In this document: positions 36,507-44,896 of the stretch, in pieces
Numbering within the stretch: position 1 is the first letter of the stretch
Layout: each line of letters starts with the position of its first letter
Assembly (NCBI GenBank): GCA_002428325.1
Contig: DIVR01000007.1
Coordinates: 1 to 64,000 of the forward strand
Reading direction: 5' to 3'
Source of the DNA: a bacterium UBP4_UBA6127
GTDB taxonomy: Bacteria; UBP4; UBA4092
DNA length: 64,000 bases
Position numbers and translations under genes: made by a program
Notes under the pieces: generated by a model
Database searches by the model: none
The model's input: the letters and a program-made list of their open reading frames with translations, nothing else
What the model was told of the DNA's origin: nothing

Positions 36507-38069
36507 TTAAAATCTAACCGGTTGGGCCCCGGGCCTGGCTTCGACCCTAATCAAGACCGTCCGGAATTTCTGGGGAAAATACCGATAAAGCAAAGCATCC
36601 GGCCGGCTGGTAACCGGCGGAGCAACCATAATATCAGCCAGTAACGGCAGGGTCCAGCTTTCAAAATCCCCTTCCGGGATCATGATAAATGCCTGGTTGA
36701 TCCGATTTAATTCCCGATTGATATTAATCTGGATATCATGCAGGCAGACATAATCTCCCGGCTGCAGTTTTTCCAGGCTATAGGATTCTACAGGCAGCCC
36801 CGACCAGTATCTCACTTTTATATTATTCACGCCTTCCCGATAACTTTCATTATCCAATATTCGTTTCCCTTGGAGATTTTCTTTCATATACAAAGCAGAA
36901 TCTTTAATATCACCAAAAGTCCCCCTCTGTAGGAAGATAGCGGTTACCGCAAAAATCAGGCTGAATAAGATAGCTCCCAGCACCAGCATCTGTCGCCCGG
37001 AGGAAAAAGCCTTCTTTCCCTTTTCCAGAAAATAGACCATCCCATACCCGGCCGGAATGACGCACAGAGATAACAGAGGAATAAAATAACGGTATTGGAA
37101 GGACTGAAAAGGCGCATGGCCCAACAGCCAGAAGAGAAACAGAATACCCAGCCCCCTATAGAAATTTCGGGTTTTCTTATCCCAGGCAGTTCGAAAAACA
37201 CCATACAAGGCAAAGAGGAAAACCGGATATGTCATTTCATAAGGATAAAAAGCAATGAAACTTTCACCCATAGTCAGGTAAGCCGCCAGGGTACTGCCCC
37301 AGCTTTGTCCCATTCTTTCCGCATATTGCCCCATGTGTCCCATGCCTCGAAACATCCACCAGGCCGGGGCCCCAAACCAGGCAGCGAATGCCAGCAGCCA
37401 GACCCCCATAGCTCCCAGCATGGATTTGATTTCCGGCAACGCCGGAATCGGTTTTCGGAATACCTGCCAGGTTCCCCACAATAAAAAGGGTAAAAGCCCC
37501 AACCCCTGATACCGGGTCAAAGTGGCCAGCCCTCCGGTCATCCAGGCAATACCGAGGGCTAAAGCCGGATGGGTAATAAATTCTTCGGAGCCATCCTCTT
37601 CTCCCCCGCCAACAGCCTCTTGCAGCTGCCATAATGTCCAGAGAAAAAGGGTGCAGAATAAAGAATCGGTCATAACTCTCAAGTGCCATCTCCAGATTTC
37701 GGGAGAAACACTGTAAAGGACACCGGCCAGCATGGCAGCCCGATACCCATATAGCCGCTTTGCCATAAAATAAACAGGGATTAATCCAAGGGTCCCGGCA
37801 ACCATGGAAACCAGTTTTCCACTCATCTCCATATCCCTGAAAAGAAGATTGAACAGGCTGGATATCCAGGTATAGAAAGGCATAAAGAAGGTATTGGAAG
37901 AAGCAGAGGAAAACAGGGTCAGCTGAAGAATTCCATCGGTATATTCTCCCTGATTCCATTGAAGGAATATAACCCGTAAAGCAAAGGTAAATAATATAAG
38001 TCCCCAAAATAGTTTTTGTTCTATTCCCTGGAGGGGGAGACCCTTTTTATTCTTTATTGAATCAATCAT
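36507..38069 (-). CDS. GT39-type (PMT/ArnT-like) membrane glycosyltransferase
   Basis: This 520-aa polytopic membrane protein has about ten hydrophobic spans. The first periplasmic loop carries QGEYTDGILQL in place of the usual acidic catalytic pair, and the FRDMEMSGKLVSMVAGTLGLIPVYFMAKRLYG segment is typical of PMT_2/GT39 proteins. Such enzymes transfer a sugar from a polyprenyl-phosphate donor to protein, lipid A or another acceptor. The acceptor is unknown. It stands 108 bp upstream of mtnP on the same strand. Confidence 0.82.
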   Translation of the reverse strand: MIDSIKNKKGLPLQGIEQKLFWGLILFTFALRVIFLQWNQGEYTDGILQLTLFSSASSNTFFMPFYTWISSLFNLLFRDMEMSGKLVSMVAGTLGLIPVYFMAKRLYGYRAAMLAGVLYSVSPEIWRWHLRVMTDSLFCTLFLWTLWQLQEAVGGGEEDGSEEFITHPALALGIAWMTGGLATLTRYQGLGLLPFLLWGTWQVFRKPIPALPEIKSMLGAMGVWLLAFAAWFGAPAWWMFRGMGHMGQYAERMGQSWGSTLAAYLTMGESFIAFYPYEMTYPVFLFALYGVFRTAWDKKTRNFYRGLGILFLFWLLGHAPFQSFQYRYFIPLLSLCVIPAGYGMVYFLEKGKKAFSSGRQMLVLGAILFSLIFAVTAIFLQRGTFGDIKDSALYMKENLQGKRILDNESYREGVNNIKVRYWSGLPVESYSLEKLQPGDYVCLHDIQININRELNRINQAFIMIPEGDFESWTLPLLADIMVAPPVTSRPDALLYRYFPQKFRTVLIRVEARPGAQPVRF

Positions 38070-38257
38070 CCAATCCTCATTTCAACAACCCTGTTTACTG
38101 AATAACAGTTATTATAATGCCATTTTCCACTTCCTTCATGCTCATCCGCCATTTGTTTAGGTTGCTCCGGGTCTTTTTCCCTTATTGACTCTGTATATTT
38201 TCAAACTCACTTCATCCCCTGTTAGAAAACCAGAGCCATTTCCCGCTTCTTCCAGGT

Positions 38258-38275
38258 TTTTGACAGCTGTCAAAA
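38258..38275. repeat. 18-bp palindrome family, copy 4 (exact)
   Basis: This exact TTTTGACAGCTGTCAAAA lies between the divergent GT39 and GH20 genes. Confidence 0.9.
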
Positions 38276-38413
38276 ATATCCCCTGGAAGAGCCTCTCCGT
38301 TATTATTGTGATTGCCTAAATATCGGATAAATAATTGTTATGATAGAAGTTAGCCAATCTATCCCCACTTTGGGACAACCGTTTCAGTCATGATTTCAAA
38401 TCCCATTAAGACC

Positions 38414-38444
38414 GAGACCCAGGCTGATGGTTACAGCCTGGGTC
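38414..38444 (-). repeat. Dispersed hairpin element, copy B
   Basis: GAGACCCAGGCTG (38414-38426), loop ATGGTTA, then CAGCCTGGGTC (38434-38444). The loop is the reverse complement of that in copy A at 14553-14585, so the two are one element in opposite orientations. Confidence 0.85.
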
Positions 38445-38605
38445 AAACTCCGGGAAAGAACCGATAAAAAACAAGCAGTGATTCAGTGATAAGGGAATCT
38501 CTGCAAATTGAGGAATCTGTTGATTTTAAAAAAGTTAAGAGGAAAGTCATCTTTTCAGGAGGAAGCCGGGTATAGGGTTTGACGCTGTGTTGGAATATTT
38601 TATAG

Positions 38606-38634
38606 TTCAAACCTGCCGAAGATGCTGATATACT
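38606..38634 (+). promoter_or_regulatory. Candidate promoter of the first GH20 gene
   Basis: A TTCAAA hexamer (38606-38611), 17-bp spacer and TATACT (38629-38634) fit a housekeeping promoter, which would give a leader of about 30 nt with AAGGAG at 38655-38660. Confidence 0.5.
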
Positions 38635-38669
38635 GATTTCGAAAATCAAAACCCAAGGAGCCCATTGTG

Positions 38670-40244
38670 ATGAAGTTGATTAATGCCAAAACCCTTCTAG
38701 CCGGCTTGATAGGAATAAGTCTGGCTATAGCTGCCCAGGGAGCCCCTGGAAAAGCCAAACCAGTGGAAAAATCCACCGTAGTGATTATCCCCAAGCCCCA
38801 GAAAATGACTCTGGGAACAGGCACCCTGATTTTGAAAGGAAATCTGACCTCTGAAGACCATTATACAGATAGTGAAAACCGGATTGAGAAAACCTTAGAA
38901 GCCCTGCCGGCAGGATTAGGCATTCAACCCAAAGAGAAAAAATCCATTCCCCTGTTTTTAGGGATCAAAGGGGTAGAACCGGCTGTATCCAAACGATTGC
39001 AAGATGAAGAATTAACCCTCCCGGACAAACCTGAAGCCTATGCCTTATCGGTTTCCGGCAAAGGAATAACGGTCATTGGCCAGGATATCAAAGGTCTTTT
39101 TTATGGTCTCATGACCCTCCGCCAGTTAAAAATAGATAAAAAAGGGGTCGCCGTCCTCCCTTATGTCAAAATCGAAGATTATCCAGCTTTAGAATACCGG
39201 GGTATTCATATTTTTACCGGAAAAGATGCCCTGAAAGAACAAAAAGCCCTGGTGGATGTCATCGCATTACATAAAATGAACAACCTTGTCCTGCAATTGG
39301 ATTTTATGGAATTTAAGAGCCATCCCGAATTATGGTATGAACCTATGGGAGAAAAACAGTCAGAAATCAAGGAGCTTATCCAATATTGTAAGGACCGGTT
39401 CATTGATATTACCCCGATGGTCAACACCCCCGGCCATGCCGAATGGATTTTCCGTGATGGAAAACATCAGGAAATCTGTGAAGACCCCAATCCTACCAAA
39501 GAAGGCGCCTCTCCCTATGCCATCTATATAAATAATGATTCCACCTACGTATTTTTGTTTGAACTGTATGATGAAGTCGTCGACCTGTTTAAACCCAAAT
39601 ATTTCCATATCGGACATGATGAGCCGGATTTGCCTGATTATGTAAAATTCCCCGGCCGTTCCCAGGGATTTACTGTTCGGGAACTGCTGGAAATGGATAT
39701 CCGGAGAAATGCTGAATATTTCAAGGGTAAAAATATCGATATTATGCTCTGGGGCGATACCATGCTTCATCGGGGGGATTCGGTAGATGCCTGTAACGCA
39801 AAAACCAAAGAAGATGCCATTGAATTGCGAAATATGCTGAAAGATATTGAGTCCCAGCCAGGCGCACCCAAATTCTGCATCAATGACTGGCATTATGCTT
39901 CCGCCAAGCCGGAAGGCTATAAATCCCTGGCAATATGGAAGAAAGAAGGATTCCCCACTCTTGCCTGCCCCTGGTATGGCAGAGACAATATCCTGTATTT
40001 CACTCAAGAAGCGATTAACACCAAGTCCATGGGATTGCTCCAGACCACCTGGGCTGGTTTCAATTTCTCCATTGAAGCCAACACTTCCTGTTATGAACAG
40101 TTCTCCGCCTATTTACTGGCAGCCGATTATTCATGGTCGGGCCGAACTGAAAAAGCTGTGAATCTGGATTATGATGCCAATACCGTATTCTTTAACGACT
40201 TCAAAGCCTTTAAGCAGGGTAAGCAATCGCTGCAAGTCCATTAA
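38670..40244 (+). CDS. Secreted GH20 family protein, short form 1
   Basis: It is expected to hydrolyse terminal N-acetylhexosaminides by the substrate-assisted GH20 mechanism. A signal peptide (LLAGLIGISLAIAAQGA) leads to a GH20b-type domain (IIPKPQKMTLG ... LFYGLMTLRQL, about 35-155) and a TIM barrel with YRGIHIFTGKDA, NTPGHAEW and the Asp-Glu pair D317-E318 in FHIGHDE. The family usually has HxGGDE; here the second Gly is His. The end WSGR is shared with the next three genes. The ATG at 38670 has AAGGAG 9 nt upstream; a GTG at 38667 is possible. First of four tandem paralogues. Confidence 0.9.
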   Translation: MKLINAKTLLAGLIGISLAIAAQGAPGKAKPVEKSTVVIIPKPQKMTLGTGTLILKGNLTSEDHYTDSENRIEKTLEALPAGLGIQPKEKKSIPLFLGIKGVEPAVSKRLQDEELTLPDKPEAYALSVSGKGITVIGQDIKGLFYGLMTLRQLKIDKKGVAVLPYVKIEDYPALEYRGIHIFTGKDALKEQKALVDVIALHKMNNLVLQLDFMEFKSHPELWYEPMGEKQSEIKELIQYCKDRFIDITPMVNTPGHAEWIFRDGKHQEICEDPNPTKEGASPYAIYINNDSTYVFLFELYDEVVDLFKPKYFHIGHDEPDLPDYVKFPGRSQGFTVRELLEMDIRRNAEYFKGKNIDIMLWGDTMLHRGDSVDACNAKTKEDAIELRNMLKDIESQPGAPKFCINDWHYASAKPEGYKSLAIWKKEGFPTLACPWYGRDNILYFTQEAINTKSMGLLQTTWAGFNFSIEANTSCYEQFSAYLLAADYSWSGRTEKAVNLDYDANTVFFNDFKAFKQGKQSLQVH

Positions 40245-40267
40245 GTTGTCTGAATCTGTTTAGCCAT

Positions 40268-40310
40268 ACAGGGGAGAAAGCATTGGCTTTCTCCCCTGTA
40301 TTATTTTAGT
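40268..40310 (+). terminator. Terminator after GH20 copy 1
   Basis: A 14-bp perfect stem (40268-40281 with 40286-40299) with a 4-nt loop is followed by a T-rich tract. Confidence 0.85.
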
Positions 40311-40325
40311 ATAACGAAAAAAGAC

Positions 40326-40331
40326 TATAGT
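40326..40331 (+). promoter_or_regulatory. Candidate -10 box of GH20 copy 2
   Basis: TATAGT lies 42 nt before the ATG, the same distance as the -10 boxes of copies 3 and 4, and is preceded by the same GAC. No good -35 is seen. Confidence 0.4.
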
Positions 40332-40367
40332 ATTACCGGTTTTAAAATTAAAAGGAGTTTATATATT

Positions 40368-41948
40368 ATGTCAAAATGGTTTTGGGTATTAGGCTTAACT
40401 CTAGTGTTAACCGTTCAGGGATGGTGTGAAGGAAATAATGCCGAAATAATAGGAAAAGGGCAGAAAGTATCGGCACAAGATTCCAGACCCGTTATTATAC
40501 CTAAGCCTCAATCTGCCACATGGCAGGATGGAAGCTTACTTTTGAATAAGCTCATCTATCCTCAGCCCCATTATTCAGATATCAGTTCACGAATCGAAAG
40601 AGCAACGTTAGCTTTAAAGCAATTTCTACAACCCGCCAGCCCGGTAGAAGGAAGTATTCCCCTCTATTTAGGGGTTGTCGGTTATGACAGCACCGTTGCC
40701 AAAAGGTGTATCGCCGAAAAAATTACGGTACCCCATAAAGCAGAAGCCTATGCATTATCCGTCTCCTCCAGCGGGATTACGGTGGTCGGATATGACCTGC
40801 CGGGATTATTCCACGGAATAATGACCCTGCGACAGATGAAACAGAACAACAACCCAGCCACCCTTCCCTATGCCAAGATCCAGGATTATCCCGCATTAGC
40901 CTACAGAGGACTTCATATTTTTACCGGGAAAAATGCTCTCCAGGAACAAAAAGCCCTGGTGGATGTCATGGCTTTACATAAAATGAACAACATCATCCTG
41001 CAATTGGATTATATGGAATATAAAAGCCATCCCGAAATATGGTATGAACCTATGGGACAAAAGCAATCAGAAATCAAAGAGCTGCTCCAATATTGTAAGG
41101 ACCGGTTTATCGAAGTCAATCCCATGATAAATACCCCCGGCCATACCGAATGGATTTTCCGCAATGGGCTCCATTATGATATCTGCGAAGACCCCAATCC
41201 GACCAAGAAAGCCATTCCCTATGCTCTTTATGTCGATAATGATTCCACCTACCAGTTCCTCTTTGAAATTTATGATGAAGTTATCGACCTGTTTAAACCT
41301 ACCTATTTCCACATTGGACATGACGAACCGGATTTACCAAAATATGTAAAGTTCCCCTGCCGTTCCCAGGGTTTCACCGTCAGAGAACTACTGGAGATGG
41401 ATATTCGGAAAAACGCTGAATATTTTAAAAACAAAAACATCAAAATCATGATCTGGGGCGATACCATGCTTTATCCAGATGAAGCAAATGACAACTTCAA
41501 TGCCAAAACCAAAGAAGATGCCATTCAGTTAAGAAAAATGCTGAAAGAAATTGAAGCCCAGCCCGGTTCGGCAAAATTTTTAATTTGCGACTGGCATTAT
41601 TCTCCGGCAGCTCCCAAGGATTACAAGTCTATTGCTATCTTCAAGAAAGAAGGATTTTCGGTGATTGTCTGTACCTGGTATTTCAGGGAAAATATCCGGT
41701 CATTGATTCAGCAGGCAATGAAAGACCAGGCCATGGGGATGCTTCAGACTACTTGGGCTGGCTATAACTTTTCAATTGAAGCCAATACCACCTGCCATGA
41801 CCAATTTTCCGCTTACCTTCTGGCAGCTGATTATTCCTGGTCTGGCCGAAAAGAAAAAGCCAACAATCTGGGATATGATGCCAATAAAGTTTTCTTTGAT
41901 GATTTTAGAACCTTTAAACAAGGGAAACAATCTCTGCAACTCCAATAG
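40368..41948 (+). CDS. Secreted GH20 family protein, short form 2
   Basis: This 526-aa paralogue of copy 1 has the catalytic pair D319-E320 in FHIGHDEPD. Its signal peptide (LGLTLVLTVQGWCEG) matches the long copies 3 and 4, not copy 1. Only about 12 residues separate it from AQDSRPVIIPKPQ (from Ala36), the same junction that in the long copies follows the extra N-terminal module. It therefore looks like a long form without the module, or the state before its gain. An AAGGAG ribosome site precedes the ATG. The enzyme should act on terminal amino sugars outside the cytoplasm. Confidence 0.9.
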   Translation: MSKWFWVLGLTLVLTVQGWCEGNNAEIIGKGQKVSAQDSRPVIIPKPQSATWQDGSLLLNKLIYPQPHYSDISSRIERATLALKQFLQPASPVEGSIPLYLGVVGYDSTVAKRCIAEKITVPHKAEAYALSVSSSGITVVGYDLPGLFHGIMTLRQMKQNNNPATLPYAKIQDYPALAYRGLHIFTGKNALQEQKALVDVMALHKMNNIILQLDYMEYKSHPEIWYEPMGQKQSEIKELLQYCKDRFIEVNPMINTPGHTEWIFRNGLHYDICEDPNPTKKAIPYALYVDNDSTYQFLFEIYDEVIDLFKPTYFHIGHDEPDLPKYVKFPCRSQGFTVRELLEMDIRKNAEYFKNKNIKIMIWGDTMLYPDEANDNFNAKTKEDAIQLRKMLKEIEAQPGSAKFLICDWHYSPAAPKDYKSIAIFKKEGFSVIVCTWYFRENIRSLIQQAMKDQAMGMLQTTWAGYNFSIEANTTCHDQFSAYLLAADYSWSGRKEKANNLGYDANKVFFDDFRTFKQGKQSLQLQ

Positions 41949-41973
41949 AGAGAATGCTTATATCCGACTTATC

Positions 41974-42004
41974 AGGGGAGAACCTAAAAGTTCTCCCCTT
42001 TTTA
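41974..42004 (+). terminator. Terminator after GH20 copy 2
   Basis: A 10-bp stem (41974-41983 with 41990-41999), 6-nt loop and a run of T residues. Confidence 0.9.
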
Positions 42005-42006
42005 AA

Positions 42007-42035
42007 TTGGATATTAACCCAAAAAGGACTAAAAT
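42007..42035 (+). promoter_or_regulatory. Promoter of GH20 copy 3
   Basis: TTGGAT (42007-42012), a 17-bp spacer and TAAAAT (42030-42035). The layout and the following AATGGCAGTT are repeated upstream of copy 4. Confidence 0.7.
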
Positions 42036-42072
42036 AATGGCAGTTGAGAACTAAACAAGGAGTTTTAGAGTT

Positions 42073-44700
42073 ATGTCTAAGTGGCTTATGGGATTAGGGT
42101 TAGTAATCGTATTAACAGTACAAGGCTGGTGTGGAGGATATTATACCAATATTACCGAAAGATGGTTTAAACCACCCACGCAGATAGGCTTTTCTGATAG
42201 CAGTAGCAATCTCTATATCGGGGATGCAGCTATTGATCCTGTAACAGGGTACCTGCTGGTATTAGATGGAGCCCGATACGGGACCTCTCTTTCTACCTGG
42301 AGCACCAAAGTTGACCCGGCAGATACTATAGCCATTGCTGTCCTGGACCCGGAATCAGGGCAAATGTATGGCAGAATCACATCCATCCCATTCGTCAATG
42401 GATGGGGCGTCTCCCCCACTCGGATATCAGTAACGGAAGACGGGGTCGTTCTGGTTCATGGATATGAAGGGTCCATCATAAAAATATCTTCAGCGACCAC
42501 CCTGAATGCCTCTAATTCACCCTTAGTATTAGGTCCCAGCACTTACCAACCGGAAGATCCCAGCCAACCGCTATATGGGGGTTCCATGGGATTTTCAGTC
42601 ATAGGGAAATACAAAGAAGGCCGATGTTATATTGTGAACCATCGGGGAAACACCTTTTTCCTTTACAAGAACAGCCCTGGAGATATCGATTCTTTCAGTT
42701 TGATACGGCATGGAGCTGTTGCTTATGGCACTACCTCCAATACTTCCGACATGATCCAGGGATTAGAAATGACCAATGACTTGAGAACAGTCTATACCTA
42801 TCGAGGGTCTAACCTGGGAGTCCGAAAATTTGCCGGAGAACCCTTTGAAGGGTATGTGCGGGATACCAGCACGAATTATAATTTTCTCTGGGAAGCCAGT
42901 ATGGATTGGGATCCAGACTATAATCTGATTGCCGTCGCCGGGATCCATAATGATTTGGGAAGCAATCCCAATAATGACTATATTCGAGTCTGTTTCCAAA
43001 ACCTGCAAGGGGAGACAGTCGGAAGCGGGAATGAATCCGCAGGGGTCTATACCCGTTCCTCAACCCCAAGAGTAAATAATGAATTAAGGGTTGGAGTTGC
43101 CATTGATACCACCCGGGGCAACATCTTTGCTGTCTCTAACTGCGGAATCATTAAATTTGCCGGAAGCAGAGTCACAACGCCCCCGCTTGCCCAAGATTCC
43201 GCTCCGGTGATTCTACCGAACCCTCAATCAGCCTCTTGGACCGAGGGAAGCTTATTACTAAATAAACTTATCTTCCCCTCAAATCACTATTCAGATATCA
43301 GCACCCGAATAGAAAGGGCGACCTTAGCATTAAGGCAGTTCCTGCAACCCGCCAGCCCGGAAGCCGGCGCAATTCCTTTATACCTGGGCGTTATCGGCTA
43401 TGACAGTACCGTTGCCCTCAAATGCACGGCTGAAGGAATCACAGTGCCTGGCAAGGCAGAGGCTTATGCCTTATCCGTTTCTACCAGCGGGATTACCGTC
43501 GTTGGATACGACCTGCCAGGATTATTCCATGGAATTATGACTTTACACCAGATGAAACAATACAGCAGCCCGGCTATCCTTCGCTATGGAAAAATCGAGG
43601 ATTATCCCAGCCTGAGTTTCAGAGGTATTCACACCTTTACGGGAAAGAATGCCCTGGCGGAACAGAAACGGCTGATCGATATGATGGCCCTCTGGAAGAT
43701 GAATAATATTGTCCTTCAGATCGATTACATGGAATATAAGACTTATCCTGAAATCTATTATTCTCCTTGGGGACAAAGCCAGGCCGATGTAGCGGAATAT
43801 ATACAATATGCCAATGACCGGTTTATTGATGTGGCCCCTCTGGTCAATGGACCCGGCCATTTTGAATGGGCCTTCAGGACCGGCCACCACTGGGATTTAG
43901 CTGAAGATTCCACTCCTTCCAGCGGATACATCCCTTATGCCTATTGCATTACTTATGATTCAACTTATAATTTCCTTTTCAATATCTATGATGAAGTAGT
44001 GAACCTGTTCAAACCCAAATATTTCCATATTGGGCATGATGAAGTTTACTCGACCTCGTATTCCACTTTTCCTGACCGGTCTGTCGGATATACCGTCAGA
44101 GAATTGATAGAAATGGATTTTGCCAAAGTCTCCCAGTATTTTGCCAATAAAGATATCGACCTGATGTTCTGGGGAGATATGCTTCTGCACAGCAGTGAAT
44201 CCCCGGGAGCCGCTCTGGCTGCTTCCTATGCAGATGCCACTGGGATGAGAGCGAATCTGAAGGCAATCGAAGCCAATGCCGGATATCCCAAATATAACAT
44301 TGCCGACTGGCATTATGGAGCCACCGCCCCGGAAAATTACGGGTCTCTGACAGTCTTTAAAGCCGAAGGATACCCCACCTTCCCCTCCCCCTGGTATGAC
44401 CATGATAACATCAGGAACCTGGCTCTGGCAGGGATTGAGCAGGGAAGTAAGGGACTTTTGCAAACTACCTGGGCTGGGTTTAATTTCAGTATTGAGGCCA
44501 ATACCGGCAATTATTATCAGTTCGAGGCCTACTCCTTGGCAGCAGACTATTCCTGGTCCGGTCGAAGGGATTATATCGTGGACCTGAAATATTCACCCAA
44601 GACCCTCTTCTGGAACCAGTGGAATACCCTCAAGTCCAACAATGAGACAGTCCTGGCTTCTGATTTAAACGATGTAGATTATTGGTATTTATTAAATTAA
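42073..44700 (+). CDS. Secreted GH20 family protein, long form with N-terminal propeller-like module (copy 3)
   Basis: This 875-aa protein has a signal peptide ending VQGWCGG. Residues about 25-370 form an extra module (YTNITERWFKPPTQIGF, LYIGDAAIDPVTGYLLVLDG, VAIDTTRGNIFAVSNCGIIKFAG) whose recurring strand-turn pattern suggests a beta-propeller. From AQDSAPVI (Ala373) onward it is collinear with copy 2, with the catalytic D656-E657 in FHIGHDEVYS. The module may bind glycan or cell surface; that is inference. It has its own promoter and terminator. It is very similar to copy 4 over its full length. Confidence 0.9.
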   Translation: MSKWLMGLGLVIVLTVQGWCGGYYTNITERWFKPPTQIGFSDSSSNLYIGDAAIDPVTGYLLVLDGARYGTSLSTWSTKVDPADTIAIAVLDPESGQMYGRITSIPFVNGWGVSPTRISVTEDGVVLVHGYEGSIIKISSATTLNASNSPLVLGPSTYQPEDPSQPLYGGSMGFSVIGKYKEGRCYIVNHRGNTFFLYKNSPGDIDSFSLIRHGAVAYGTTSNTSDMIQGLEMTNDLRTVYTYRGSNLGVRKFAGEPFEGYVRDTSTNYNFLWEASMDWDPDYNLIAVAGIHNDLGSNPNNDYIRVCFQNLQGETVGSGNESAGVYTRSSTPRVNNELRVGVAIDTTRGNIFAVSNCGIIKFAGSRVTTPPLAQDSAPVILPNPQSASWTEGSLLLNKLIFPSNHYSDISTRIERATLALRQFLQPASPEAGAIPLYLGVIGYDSTVALKCTAEGITVPGKAEAYALSVSTSGITVVGYDLPGLFHGIMTLHQMKQYSSPAILRYGKIEDYPSLSFRGIHTFTGKNALAEQKRLIDMMALWKMNNIVLQIDYMEYKTYPEIYYSPWGQSQADVAEYIQYANDRFIDVAPLVNGPGHFEWAFRTGHHWDLAEDSTPSSGYIPYAYCITYDSTYNFLFNIYDEVVNLFKPKYFHIGHDEVYSTSYSTFPDRSVGYTVRELIEMDFAKVSQYFANKDIDLMFWGDMLLHSSESPGAALAASYADATGMRANLKAIEANAGYPKYNIADWHYGATAPENYGSLTVFKAEGYPTFPSPWYDHDNIRNLALAGIEQGSKGLLQTTWAGFNFSIEANTGNYYQFEAYSLAADYSWSGRRDYIVDLKYSPKTLFWNQWNTLKSNNETVLASDLNDVDYWYLLN

Positions 44701-44730
44701 TTATAAAGGTTGAATTATTTTGCTTATTCG

Positions 44731-44765
44731 AGGGACCTTTTTATAAAAAAAGGTCCCTCTTTCTT
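44731..44765 (+). terminator. Terminator after GH20 copy 3
   Basis: AGGGACC (44731-44737) pairs with GGTCCCT (44752-44758), extended by T/A pairs, and is followed by a T-rich tract. Confidence 0.85.
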
Positions 44766-44831
44766 TGATGAAGTTTATGGGAAAAAATCTACAACATCAA
44801 TACAGAAACCTTTGATTTTCTTCTTCGAATT

Positions 44832-44860
44832 TTGGATTCAGGCCAATAAGGGACTAGAAT
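44832..44860 (+). promoter_or_regulatory. Promoter of GH20 copy 4
   Basis: TTGGAT (44832-44837), a 17-bp spacer and TAGAAT (44855-44860), then AATGGCAGTT as in copy 3. The -10 box lies 42 nt before the ATG. Confidence 0.7.
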
Positions 44861-44896
44861 AATGGCAGTTCCAAATTAAGAAGGAGTCTTAATATC

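Larger units (their letters stand above)
38070..38669. other. 600-bp divergent intergenic region upstream of the GH20 array
   Basis: No gene is supported here. It holds the 18-bp palindrome (38258-38275), copy B of the dispersed hairpin (38414-38444) and a promoter for the first GH20 gene (38606-38634). Confidence 0.7.
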
